Made by a program: the position numbers and the translations under genes. Positions 8,677 through 16,230 of a stretch of 64,000 bases of DNA are shown here, piece by piece. Numbering within the stretch: the stretch's first letter is position 1; the number at the start of each line of letters is the position of its first letter. The notes beneath the pieces are model-generated. The model did no database searches and was not told the DNA's origin. It worked only from the letters and a program-made list of their open reading frames with translations. The stretch covers positions 1-64,000 of the forward strand of contig JAEWAQ010000048.1 in NCBI GenBank assembly GCA_023391635.1. Reading direction: 5' to 3'. The stretch is from Bacillota bacterium (lineage in GTDB: Bacteria > Bacillota > Bacilli > Paenibacillales > Paenibacillaceae).

Positions 8677-8818
8677 AGGGTGGAAATCGGGGGCTCGGCC
8701 AAGATCGGCACTCGGGTCCCGTATGCCGCCTGCGCCGACGGTGGACTGCCGCAATAGATCTTCTGGCTGAACGGTTGCTGACTTTGATGCCGTAGGAGGC
8801 AAGAGAGGAGAGGGGACG

Positions 8819-9970
8819 ATGGAGGAACGACAAACGACGCCTGCGCCCGCGGGACGTCCATCGCGCAACGGCAAAGGCTGGGCGGCCGGGGCGGGCTTGC
8901 TCGTGCTGCTGAGCAAATCCAAGACCGTGCTGGCCCTGCTCGCCAAAGTGGGCAAACCGCTGATCACGATGGCTCTCAGCATCGGCGCTTATGCGCTTAT
9001 TTATCCTTGGACGTTCGCAATCGGATTCGTGCTGCTGATTCTCGTCCACGAGATGGGGCATGTCTGGGCTGCCAAGCGTGCCGGTGTTCCCGTCAGCGCT
9101 CCGATGTTCATTCCTTTCATCGGGGCCTTGATCATGTTGAAGCGAAATCCGAGGGATGCAGCGACGGAAGCGTATATCGGGATCGGCGGGCCGCTGCTCG
9201 GCACGGTCGGGGCGCTCGTATGTTACGCAATCGGCATGCTGACGGACCAGCCCTTCTGGTATGCGCTGGCTTACACCGGATTTTTCATCAACCTCATCAA
9301 TCTTCTGCCCATACATCCGTTGGACGGCGGCCGTATCGTAACGGCAGTCAGTCGCTGGTTGTGGTTGGTCGGCGTCGTGGCGGGACCGATTCTCATTTGG
9401 AAATTCGGGGGCTTTCTGTTCATCCTGATTTGGTTGTTGTTTGTATGGGAAATGTACAAGCGATTCGTGCGCGACCGCAACCAAGGCGAGCCTTATGTCG
9501 TGACAGGGAGTTACCGGACGCAAGTCGACCCGGGACTGCCCGATTGGTATTTCTCCGGCGAATCTCATGCCCGTGAGTTGCCGTATACGGCCTATTGCAA
9601 GCTGGATGGCGAGCATGTCGTCGTCTTCGCGTGGGAGCCGCTGAATTTCAAAGGCGAACTCAGCTTGTCCCAACCTTGCGTAATCGATCGAGTGCAGCTG
9701 ACACAAGTGAAGCCGCCGGTCAAAGTGACAGTCGCGGATCAAGGTGCAGAGGCAAGTGACGGACTGGATCGAGAAGTGTCCGCGGAACGCGAAATTTTCG
9801 AAATCAACTTTTCGGTTCGTGTAGAGGGCAGGAAATACGAGCCGCAAAATTATTACGAAGTGCCGATGAGCACCCGCATTCGCATGGGGCTGATGTACGG
9901 CGGTTTAATCGCGGCATTGATCTATTTGATGTGGCAAATTGGGGACGCGGGCTTGGTTCCCCCCACCTGA
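8819..9970 (+). CDS. Site-2 (M50) family intramembrane metalloprotease
   Basis: The 383-residue protein has several membrane helices, the zinc-binding HEMGH (H77-H81), and the third ligand motif with D169 in LLPIHPLDGGR, which together define M50 proteases. The fold spans about residues 60-220. A soluble C-terminal part of about 150 residues with little hydrophobicity follows, and a final helix ends the chain, so the tail may lie between two membrane anchors. M50 enzymes cut regulators or signal remnants inside the membrane; the substrate is not evident. GAGGAGAGGGG precedes the ATG. Confidence 0.88.
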   Translation: MEERQTTPAPAGRPSRNGKGWAAGAGLLVLLSKSKTVLALLAKVGKPLITMALSIGAYALIYPWTFAIGFVLLILVHEMGHVWAAKRAGVPVSAPMFIPFIGALIMLKRNPRDAATEAYIGIGGPLLGTVGALVCYAIGMLTDQPFWYALAYTGFFINLINLLPIHPLDGGRIVTAVSRWLWLVGVVAGPILIWKFGGFLFILIWLLFVWEMYKRFVRDRNQGEPYVVTGSYRTQVDPGLPDWYFSGESHARELPYTAYCKLDGEHVVVFAWEPLNFKGELSLSQPCVIDRVQLTQVKPPVKVTVADQGAEASDGLDREVSAEREIFEINFSVRVEGRKYEPQNYYEVPMSTRIRMGLMYGGLIAALIYLMWQIGDAGLVPPT

Positions 9971-9989
9971 CGGAGGCACGGCAGAACAG

Positions 9990-11189
9990 ATGGACAGAAA
10001 CAGATGGAAATCCGGCCGGATCGACCGGCTCGGTTCGGCGATCTTCGCGGAAGTCGCCGCATGGAAAGAGGAAGCGCGTCAGTCGGGTATCGACGTGATC
10101 GCGCTTGACATCGGCAGCCCCGACCAGGCGCCTGCGCTTGCCGTTCGGGAATCGCTGGCGGCTGCCGTCTTGCGGGATGACATGTATCGCTATCCCGGCA
10201 CGGAAGGATCGACGCGATTCCGCGATGCCGCCGCGCGCTGGTTTCATCATCGCTTCGGCGTTGTGCTCGATCCGGCGCACGAGGCGTTGGCCTTGATGGG
10301 CACGCAGGACGGGTTGGCACACCTCGCGTTGGCGATCACGGACCCGGGGGATGCGGCCCTGCTGCCCGACCCGGGATATCCGGTGTACGGCGCCGGACTG
10401 GCCGTTGCCGGAGTCGAAGCGATCCCGCTTCCGCTGTCTGCCGACAACGGTTATTTGCCCGACTTCGATGCGGTGCCGGATGCAGTGTGGACGCGCGTGA
10501 AGTTTATGATTCTGAACTATCCAAGCAATCCTTTGTCGGCTGTCGCCGACCTGGCCTTCTTCGAACGGGCGGTCGCGGTGGCGCGGCGGCATAGGGTGCT
10601 GCTGGTGCATGACAACGCCTACAGCGAGATGGCGTTCGACGGCTTTGTGCCGCCGAGCGTGCTGCAGGTGCCAGGCGCGGCGGAAGTCGCGGTCGAATTC
10701 CATTCGTTGTCGAAGTCGTTCCACCTGGCCGGTACGCGGCTTGGCTACGCGGTGGGGAACCGGGAGGCGCTGGCATCGCTGCGGGCTTTGAAGAACAATA
10801 TCGATTTCGGCGTGTTTCTGGGCGTTCAAGAAGCGGGAATTACGGCGCTCGAGATGGATATGGGCGGCGGACCTGAACAGGTCGCCAGCTTGTACCAGCA
10901 GCGCCGGGACGTATTCGTCGCCGGGCTGCACGCTGCCGGTTGGCAAGTTCCGCTGCCGGCGGCGACGATGTTTCTGTGGGCGAAGCTGCCAGCAGGCTGG
11001 ACATCATCGCGGCAGTTCGCGCGCGAGCTGCTGGCCCGTACGGGCGTCGCCTGTATTCCCGGGAGCGCGTTCGGCGAGCGCGGGGAAGGTTATGTGCGGC
11101 TGGCGCTCGTCGAATCCGAGCAGCGGCTGGAGGAAGCGGCGCGGCGTATTGGGAAGTTTCTATCATCGACCGAGGAGGGGATTTCATAA
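9990..11189 (+). CDS. Class I/II aminotransferase (LL-DAP aminotransferase-like)
   Basis: This 399-residue PLP enzyme carries LDIGSPDQAP near the start, YPSNPLSAVADL, DNAYSEMAFDG, and the PLP lysine K242 in HSLSKSFHLAGTRLGYAVGN. The pattern is close to DapL/aspartate aminotransferase-type enzymes, but substrate is uncertain. The ATG at 9990 is preceded by CGGAGG at a slightly long distance; an in-frame ATG at 9939 would overlap the protease gene. The TAA stop shares bases with the next ATG (TAATG), a sign of translational coupling. Confidence 0.88.
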   Translation: MDRNRWKSGRIDRLGSAIFAEVAAWKEEARQSGIDVIALDIGSPDQAPALAVRESLAAAVLRDDMYRYPGTEGSTRFRDAAARWFHHRFGVVLDPAHEALALMGTQDGLAHLALAITDPGDAALLPDPGYPVYGAGLAVAGVEAIPLPLSADNGYLPDFDAVPDAVWTRVKFMILNYPSNPLSAVADLAFFERAVAVARRHRVLLVHDNAYSEMAFDGFVPPSVLQVPGAAEVAVEFHSLSKSFHLAGTRLGYAVGNREALASLRALKNNIDFGVFLGVQEAGITALEMDMGGGPEQVASLYQQRRDVFVAGLHAAGWQVPLPAATMFLWAKLPAGWTSSRQFARELLARTGVACIPGSAFGERGEGYVRLALVESEQRLEEAARRIGKFLSSTEEGIS

Positions 11190-12067
11190 TGAGCGACAAT
11201 CGCGTCTTGTTGGTGGACGGCATGGCGGTATTATTTCGTGCATTCTATGCGACATCCTACAGCGGCTACATACGCAAGACAAGCAGTGGATTGCCGACGA
11301 ATGCGGTGTACGGGTTTATCCAATATTTCTTCGACGCAATCCAGACGTTTGAGCCTTCGCATGTCATCTGCTGCTGGGATATGGGAAGCAAGACGTTCCG
11401 CACGGAGCAATATCCCGACTACAAGGGCAACCGCGGCGAGCCGCCGCTCGAGCTCATCCCGCAATTCGATCTGGTAAAGGAAGTCGTCGCCGAGATGGGC
11501 ATTCACAATGTGGGGATCGTCGGCTTCGAAGCGGACGATTGCATCGGCACGCTATCCCGAAGACTCAGTACAGAATCCGACGTGTATATTCTGACCGGCG
11601 ATCACGATATGCTGCAGCTCGTCTCGGACCGAGTGAAAGTCGCGATCATGAAGAAGGGCAAGCTCAATTACGCCGTATATGATCCGGAATTCCTCATGAG
11701 CGAACGCGGGCTGACTCCGTCTCAGGTGATCGATTTGAAAGGGTTCATGGGTGATACGAGCGATAACTATCCGGGCGTGAAAGGAATCGGGGAAAAAATC
11801 GCATTGAAGCTGCTGCAAGATTACGAGACGGTTGAGGGAGTGCTGGCGAATCTCGAATTGCTGCCCAAGGGCGTCAGGGCGAAGATCGAGGCGAATCTGG
11901 ATATGCTGCATCTATCCCGTGACCTTGCCCGCATCCGTCTGGATGCGCCGGTAGCCTGCACGCTGCCCGAGTGCCGCTGGCAATTGCAGAAAGCGTCGGC
12001 CGTCCGCAAGTTCGAAGAACTAGAATTCGGCGGATTGGTGAAGATTCTGGATGTGCACGCGGGTTAA
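11189..12067 (+). CDS. 5'-3' exonuclease (PolI N-terminal domain-like, YpcP type)
   Basis: The 292-residue protein is a stand-alone 5'-nuclease: LLVDGMAVLFRAFYA at the N terminus, GFEADDCIGTLSRR and LTGDHDMLQLV as the acidic metal-binding clusters, and DLKGFMGDTSDNYPGVKGIGEKIALKLL as the helix-hairpin-helix. It matches the flap nuclease part of DNA polymerase I without polymerase domain, as in B. subtilis YpcP, which takes part in RNA primer removal. GAGGAGGGG precedes the ATG, which overlaps the stop of the aminotransferase gene. Confidence 0.93.
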   Translation: MSDNRVLLVDGMAVLFRAFYATSYSGYIRKTSSGLPTNAVYGFIQYFFDAIQTFEPSHVICCWDMGSKTFRTEQYPDYKGNRGEPPLELIPQFDLVKEVVAEMGIHNVGIVGFEADDCIGTLSRRLSTESDVYILTGDHDMLQLVSDRVKVAIMKKGKLNYAVYDPEFLMSERGLTPSQVIDLKGFMGDTSDNYPGVKGIGEKIALKLLQDYETVEGVLANLELLPKGVRAKIEANLDMLHLSRDLARIRLDAPVACTLPECRWQLQKASAVRKFEELEFGGLVKILDVHAG

Positions 12068-12098
12068 TCGGTCGGGGGAGATTGCTGTGCGAGGTCAC

Positions 12099-12119
12099 AA
12101 AAAAACGGCTTCCGCCGTT
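12099..12119 (-). terminator. Terminator for the small coiled-coil gene
   Basis: On the minus strand AACGGC-GGAA-GCCGTT is followed by a T run. The left arm overlaps the stop codon of the gene at 12118-12369. Confidence 0.85.
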
Positions 12120-12369
12120 AAAAGTTGCCGCTTAGCTCTAATTTGTCCACCCGCTGATTCAGTTGGTTGTAATCGGTCTCGATGAAGCCGACTCGTCTGC
12201 CAAGCTTGTTGAAGTTGTTGTTCGTCTCGTTGCGGAACTGCATCATCTCGTTCTTGAACTCGTTCACTTCGTTGCGAAAATGATGCAAATCATCGGCTGT
12301 GAAATCGACTTTTGCCCGAATCGCCTTTACTTCGTACAGAACTGCGCTGAGAAGTTCTTTTTCATTCAT
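12118..12369 (-). CDS. Small coiled-coil protein, unknown function
   Basis: The 83-residue frame (start taken at ATG 12369) is rich in Asn, Glu and Lys and shows heptad-like spacing, with FRNEVNEFKNEMMQFRNETNN repeated helical elements and an NQLNQRVDKLE end, so it likely forms a coiled coil. Longer in-frame starts at 12393 or 12420 exist; GAGGTGG lies 15 bases before 12369, so the start is uncertain. A terminator overlaps the stop, which supports a real transcript. No named family recognised. Confidence 0.6.
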   Translation of the reverse strand: MNEKELLSAVLYEVKAIRAKVDFTADDLHHFRNEVNEFKNEMMQFRNETNNNFNKLGRRVGFIETDYNQLNQRVDKLELSGNF

Positions 12370-12487
12370 TTCCGCCAACGAGTACCACCTCATACGAATG
12401 ACTTGAGTATATCCTATCATAAATCCGATTGAGAGTCTATATAAATATGAAGAATATGCAAGTTTTCAAAGGCGTTGTTTGAATGAA

Positions 12488-12533
12488 AACCAGCCCGGGT
12501 TTATGCGACCGCGCATAGATCCGAAGGCTGGTT
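12488..12533 (-). terminator. Terminator for the gene at 12541-12819
   Basis: On the minus strand AACCAGCC and GGCTGGTT pair around an inner TATGCG/CGCATA stem, and the structure is followed by TTCATTC. Confidence 0.75.
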
Positions 12534-12540
12534 CTTCCGT

Positions 12541-12819
12541 TCAATAAGGCTCGTTCTCGTCCTGGACCTGATCGTGGACGTCATGGTCCCCCGGATAATC
12601 GCGTTCGAGGCCGGCATGCAATTCGCGGTTCTCATACAAGTACGAGCCCGGGGAGCGCTGGTCTTCCCGCCACGGCGTGCTTTTTCCCCATGACTCGACG
12701 GGAAGAGACGCGCCGTATGGGCCATCCGGAAATTCTTCCGCCGTCATGTCGTTGCGCTGGGACAGCACGGTGGAAACGTCATGATCGGGTTGTTTCTTCT
12801 CGGGTCGAAACCATGGCAT
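12541..12819 (-). CDS. Small hydrophilic protein, unknown function
   Basis: A 92-residue hydrophilic protein with many Asp, Glu, Pro and Tyr residues; no membrane segment or known motif. The minus strand has GATAGGAGG followed by two ATGs; I chose the second (12819) because its spacing is right, the first (12828) would sit only three bases after the ribosome site. Own terminator downstream. Composition recalls small stress or spore-associated proteins, but this is only an impression. Confidence 0.6.
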   Translation of the reverse strand: MPWFRPEKKQPDHDVSTVLSQRNDMTAEEFPDGPYGASLPVESWGKSTPWREDQRSPGSYLYENRELHAGLERDYPGDHDVHDQVQDENEPY

Positions 12820-12971
12820 CGGATGCATTGCCTCCTATCGGGATTCAATCGAATTTCCGATAGCTTGCACCCCGAGCCTGCGCATTATTCCGTGTCGGCG
12901 CCCGGCCGCTCGCCCGAACCGGAACTGCTAAGCTTTGTCGCAAGATCAGCCGCATCTCCGACTCGAAACCG

Positions 12972-13268
12972 CTAATCCGTAAAATGCACTTCGCCCAGTA
13001 CCATCACGAGAAATTGCGCCAAATCGGCAGCTTGTTCCTCACTGATGCGAAAAACATTTTCCAACACGCCTTCTTCTTCCAGATCGTCCGGTCCGAGCAC
13101 GCCGCTGCGGCCGGATTGCATGTCGGTGACGAGCTTCTTGCCATAGAATCGGTTGGTCGACAGGATCGCAAGGTCAAATCGGTTGAGATTCGGGGAGATG
13201 AACGTCACGAAACGGGTCTGGGTCTGCTCGGTGCTGTCGGACAGAAAATCGAAATCTTTGAGTTGCAT
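12972..13268 (-). CDS. DUF3055 (SAV0927)-like protein
   Basis: The 98-residue protein has TRFVTFISPNLNRFDLAIL, FYGKKLVTDMQSGRSGVLGPDDLEE and a final acidic helix, the order of conserved blocks I associate with the small DUF3055/SAV0927 family of Firmicutes. Function of that family is unknown. A good ribosome site (AGGAGG) precedes the ATG. The family assignment is from memory of the pattern and should be confirmed by profile search. Confidence 0.65.
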   Translation of the reverse strand: MQLKDFDFLSDSTEQTQTRFVTFISPNLNRFDLAILSTNRFYGKKLVTDMQSGRSGVLGPDDLEEEGVLENVFRISEEQAADLAQFLVMVLGEVHFTD

Positions 13269-13368
13269 AGGTTATGCCTCCTGAACGCGACGGTTCGCAT
13301 CTACTAATGTTTTATTATACGCGATTGCACGGAGCAATCCCAACATCAAGAGAAAGTAAATAATAGGC

Positions 13369-13397
13369 TTGCCAAATGACCAAAGTTTTGCTACTCT
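13369..13397 (+). promoter_or_regulatory. Candidate promoter of short RNA 13404-13463
   Basis: TTGCCA (13369-13374), a 17-base spacer and TACTCT (13392-13397) form a plausible sigma-A promoter. A start about seven bases on would give a transcript that meets an intrinsic terminator after roughly 60 nt. Confidence 0.5.
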
Positions 13398-13403
13398 GGA
13401 ATC

Positions 13404-13463
13404 GTTCAGGACTGTTCATTGAGGAAGCACCTCAACCGCTTTTGCGGCGTGAGGTGCTTTTTT
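13404..13463 (+). ncRNA. Possible short RNA or attenuated leader ending in a strong terminator
   Basis: AGCACCTCA (13426-13434) pairs with TGAGGTGCT (13450-13458), closed by an inner CCGC-TTTT-GCGG hairpin and followed by seven T residues. This terminator has no coding gene in front of it on the plus strand; the genes upstream point the other way. With the promoter at 13369 it would make a short RNA, or a leader that must be read through to express the HRDC gene. No known riboswitch class recognised. Confidence 0.5.
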
Positions 13464-13550
13464 GCGCATTTATGTACCTGCGATTCGCGGCGGACAACAG
13501 CTTGTACACCCACTAAGGACCCCATGAATGGGGCAAAGGAGGAAGCAGTT

Positions 13551-14546
13551 GTGCAAATCGTATTTTTGAATCGTCTGGACCGTACGATCGGTCAAGGGGA
13601 AAGCCGTGGGCAGGTGTTCATTGGGGAAATGCAGGGAACGTGGACGGCAGGTTGGCGCGATGCGGATGGCGCGCAATCCGAAGACCAAATTTGGTACGAA
13701 GGCGTCAGCTGGGAGGAACTGCTGGCCGCTTTCCGTCACGGCGTTGCCGTCAAGATGAAGGAAGGGTACCGGCCGCTCATCGACGGAATGCTTGATACGC
13801 CAATCTGGGAGCGAGAGCCTTCGCTGCCGCTGCTCATTCAGTGCTATGCGGAACAGCAGCCGGTGAATGCGGAACTCGATGCCGCATTAAAACAATGGAG
13901 AAAAGCCAAGGCAGCGGAGGAGAAGCGATCGGCGTACCTCGTGGCGACCAACAGGGAGCTGCATATGATTGCCGTGTTTGCACCGAGAACGGCCGGAGAG
14001 CTCGCGCAAATTCCCGGTTTCGGCAAATTAAAGACCGAACGCTATGCTGCGGACTTGATCGCGCTGCTGAAAGATGTTCCTCGCCAGCACAAGTTTCCGT
14101 TGGATTGGGTGGCGCAGGCGGTTGACGTGGACCGATTTACCGAGTGGATGTTCCGTCTGAAAGAGGAGAAGTACGGCCGGGCGCTGTCGATGGCCAAGGA
14201 AAACAGAGCATTGCTGGCGGCGATCCGGGAAGGGAAATCGTTGGCGGAGCTGGAAGCTGCGCTTCAGATGGACCGCAGGCGCCTGGTGGAGAGGATCGAG
14301 CAGTTGGACGACGATGGCTACGATGTGCTGCCTCTCATCGAACTGGAGCTTGCCGCACTGCCTCCCGAGGAATGGATGCAAGCAACTGAAGCGATGGCAC
14401 AGCTGGGGGATCGCTACTTAAAGCCGCTGCTTCAAAAGGTTTACGGAGAGACGGCGGCTGCACAGCCAGATGCGCAGCAACAATATGAGAAGCTGCGCAT
14501 GATGCGAATCCGTTATCGCCGCGAGCGGCAATCGGCCGCCGTATAA
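13551..14546 (+). CDS. HRDC domain protein
   Basis: The 331-residue protein has a unique N-terminal domain of about 100 residues (IVFLNRLDRTIGQ... GVSWEELLAAFRHG), then an HRDC domain around 115-200 with LVATNRELHMIA and PGFGKLKTERYA, and a C-terminal winged-helix-like part (GKSLAELEAALQMDRRRLVERIEQL) like the end of RecQ helicases. There is no helicase or nuclease core, so it is likely a nucleic-acid-binding accessory protein. I chose GTG 13551 because AAAGGAGG lies eight bases upstream. A terminated leader lies before it. Confidence 0.82.
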   Translation: MQIVFLNRLDRTIGQGESRGQVFIGEMQGTWTAGWRDADGAQSEDQIWYEGVSWEELLAAFRHGVAVKMKEGYRPLIDGMLDTPIWEREPSLPLLIQCYAEQQPVNAELDAALKQWRKAKAAEEKRSAYLVATNRELHMIAVFAPRTAGELAQIPGFGKLKTERYAADLIALLKDVPRQHKFPLDWVAQAVDVDRFTEWMFRLKEEKYGRALSMAKENRALLAAIREGKSLAELEAALQMDRRRLVERIEQLDDDGYDVLPLIELELAALPPEEWMQATEAMAQLGDRYLKPLLQKVYGETAAAQPDAQQQYEKLRMMRIRYRRERQSAAV

Positions 14547-14560
14547 TGATCCATTCACTT

Positions 14561-14595
14561 ACAGATTGGCTCGGCCTTCGGCCGGGTCGGTCTGT
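14561..14595. terminator. Hairpin after the HRDC gene
   Basis: A 15-base-pair stem (several G-T pairs) with a CTTCG loop at 14576-14580 lies just after the stop at 14546. No T-tract follows, so termination is likely but not certain. Confidence 0.6.
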
Positions 14596-14611
14596 GTTAT
14601 CGAGAGCGTCA

Positions 14612-14689
14612 AAATGGCGAATGCGGCGGTTGGCTGGGGGGAATTGGCGATGTGGTCGACTAAATGGCGAATGCGGCGGTCGGCTGGGG
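14612..14689. repeat. Direct repeat, two 28-bp copies 50 bp apart
   Basis: Copies at 14612-14639 and 14662-14689 match at 27 of 28 positions (AAATGGCGAATGCGGCGG, then one varied base, then GGCTGGGG). They fill the space between the convergent HRDC and corA genes. The core GGCGGTTNGCTGG also occurs, on the other strand, in the 51-bp tandem array at 54129-54434. Confidence 0.85.
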
Positions 14690-14732
14690 TGAAGTCGCAT
14701 GCGTTCACCGGCTGCCGGCCGCCGCCTGGACG

Positions 14733-15668
14733 TTATAACCAATCTTTCTTGCGGAACAGGTAGAACATACCGAAGCCGAGCACGGTCATTGTGCCGAGCA
14801 GTACGACGGAGCCGTACTTGCCGTGCATGCCGGGAATATAATCAAAGTTCATGCCGTATACGCCCGTGATAAAGGTCAGCGGCATGAATATCGTCGTAAG
14901 CGCGGTGAACAATCGCATAATTTCGTTGGCGCGATTCGCCAGGCCGAGCTGATGCGCTTCTCGCAAGTTGCCCATGAGGTCGCGGTACGTCTCGAACGTT
15001 TCATAAATTTTGACCGCGTTCTCGTGAATGTCGCCGAAGTACTTCTGCAGCTCGTCGTCGATAAGCCGCAGATCCTTCTTGTTCAGAAATGCGATTACGT
15101 CACGCTGGGGACCGAGCACTTTTTTGAGCCACAGGATCTCGCTGCGCAAGCTGATGATTTCCGACAGATGGGTTTTCTTCATACGCATCAGGATGTCTTC
15201 TTCAAGCTGTTCAAGCCGGCTCTCGATGCGGTCGCCGACAACGAAGTAGTTGTCCACGACGAGGTCGACCAGGTGGTACAGAAACCGATCGGGCCGGTCG
15301 ACTTCCTGCTCCAGCAGAATCGGCTTGATGCTGCGCAGTTCGTTGATCTTCGTGTGGGTTACCGTGATCAAATAATGCCTGCCGAGAAAAATATTCAAAG
15401 CCCGTAAAAAAATTTCTTCGTTATCGAAGCGAATGCTATTGATGACCAGGAAATAATGCTTCTCGTATATTTCCAGCTTCGGGCGCTGCTCTTCTTCTGT
15501 CAGGCAGTCCTCGACAGCCAGATCGTGCAAATTGAAAAGCGGTTGAAGCTCCGTCAAGTCCTCCAGGTCCGCGTCGATCCAGTAGAACCCTTCCGGCGGT
15601 GCGATTTGTGTTTCCTCGATGTTGTCGACAGGCGTGAACACGCCGTTGTGAACCAAACGTATTTTCAT
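14733..15668 (-). CDS. corA: CorA-family magnesium/divalent cation transporter
   Basis: The 311-residue protein has the CorA layout: a soluble N-terminal domain, a long Leu/Glu-rich stalk helix, and two C-terminal membrane helices with the selectivity motif GMN (residues 272-274) in GVYGMNFDYIPG. CorA pentamers let Mg2+ (sometimes Co2+ or Ni2+) enter. ATG 15668 has a perfect GGAGGAGG site. A 160-base leader on the same strand holds a 37-codon ORF with its own strong ribosome site, which may control expression. Confidence 0.95.
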   Translation of the reverse strand: MKIRLVHNGVFTPVDNIEETQIAPPEGFYWIDADLEDLTELQPLFNLHDLAVEDCLTEEEQRPKLEIYEKHYFLVINSIRFDNEEIFLRALNIFLGRHYLITVTHTKINELRSIKPILLEQEVDRPDRFLYHLVDLVVDNYFVVGDRIESRLEQLEEDILMRMKKTHLSEIISLRSEILWLKKVLGPQRDVIAFLNKKDLRLIDDELQKYFGDIHENAVKIYETFETYRDLMGNLREAHQLGLANRANEIMRLFTALTTIFMPLTFITGVYGMNFDYIPGMHGKYGSVVLLGTMTVLGFGMFYLFRKKDWL

Positions 15669-15715
15669 GGAAACCTCCTCCTTTCGACTTTGGCAGGACG
15701 GTTTCCATCGGAAAA

Positions 15716-15829
15716 TCAGGGAGCGCCCGTTCCGGCCAAGCCGGTCAAGACAAGGATTCCCCGATCGAAACGCAATCCTGCAAATTGGATCACCTGATAG
15801 CGCCACGGCCTCGGATGATCTCCTTCCAT
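15716..15829 (-). CDS. 37-codon leader ORF upstream of corA
   Basis: On the minus strand GAGGGGGGAG, a six-base gap and ATG (15829) open a 37-codon frame ending at TGA 15716, 47 bases before the corA start. It begins MEGDHPRPWRYQ, with two prolines near the start, and then has a hydrophobic end (GILVLTGLAGTGAP). It is in a different frame from corA. It could be a regulatory leader peptide or a small protein. The strong ribosome site is the main evidence; no homologue is recognised. Confidence 0.5.
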   Translation of the reverse strand: MEGDHPRPWRYQVIQFAGLRFDRGILVLTGLAGTGAP

Positions 15830-15972
15830 GTCCGGCTCCCCCCTCGTAATTCCGCGAAATCCGGCGCTTTATGGCGCCCGGTGGACGTGATTAGTATAAG
15901 CCCCGGAAGCGAGACATTTCAAGCTTATTTTGCGCCTTGCATTCCTACTTGATTAACATATGATCCGGCCAC

Positions 15973-16001
15973 TTGACGGTTCCTGCGAATTCAGTTACAT
16001 T
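15973..16001 (+). promoter_or_regulatory. Promoter of the metA operon
   Basis: TTGACG (15973-15978), exactly 17 bases, and TACATT (15996-16001) form a good sigma-A promoter about 28 bases before the SAM-I aptamer begins. Confidence 0.75.
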
Positions 16002-16028
16002 AAGTTCAAACGACAACTGAATGAGTAG

Positions 16029-16150
16029 GCCATCTTATCAAGAGCAGGCGGAGGGACTAGCCCGATGAAGCCCGGCAACCGGCGTTGCAACCATGGACGC
16101 ACGGTGCTAATTCTTGCGGAAGCGCGCACGCCGCGTATCTGACAGATGAG
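16029..16150 (+). promoter_or_regulatory. SAM-I (S-box) riboswitch aptamer
   Basis: The conserved S-box blocks are all present: CTTATCAAGAG, GGAGGGACTAGCCCGATGAA, CCCGGCAACC and GGTGCTAATTC, with P1 formed by CATCT (16031-16035) and AGATG (16144-16148). The aptamer binds S-adenosylmethionine. When SAM is bound, P1 is stable and the terminator at 16173-16206 forms, switching off metA, metI and patB. Confidence 0.97.
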
Positions 16151-16172
16151 GGGCGCGCTGAAATGTCTTTTC

Positions 16173-16206
16173 AACGACCCGATTCTCATTAGTCAGGGTC
16201 GTTTTT
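16173..16206 (+). terminator. Riboswitch expression-platform terminator
   Basis: AACGACCC pairs with GGGTCGTT, extended inward by GATT/AGTC, followed by TTT. It lies between the SAM-I aptamer and metA and is the regulated terminator. Confidence 0.93.
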
Positions 16207-16230
16207 CATTTGTACAAGGAGGGATGCGGA

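Noticed and set aside
15669..15900. M-box (Mg2+) riboswitch before corA
   Set aside because: None of the conserved M-box blocks could be found; the leader holds a short ORF instead.
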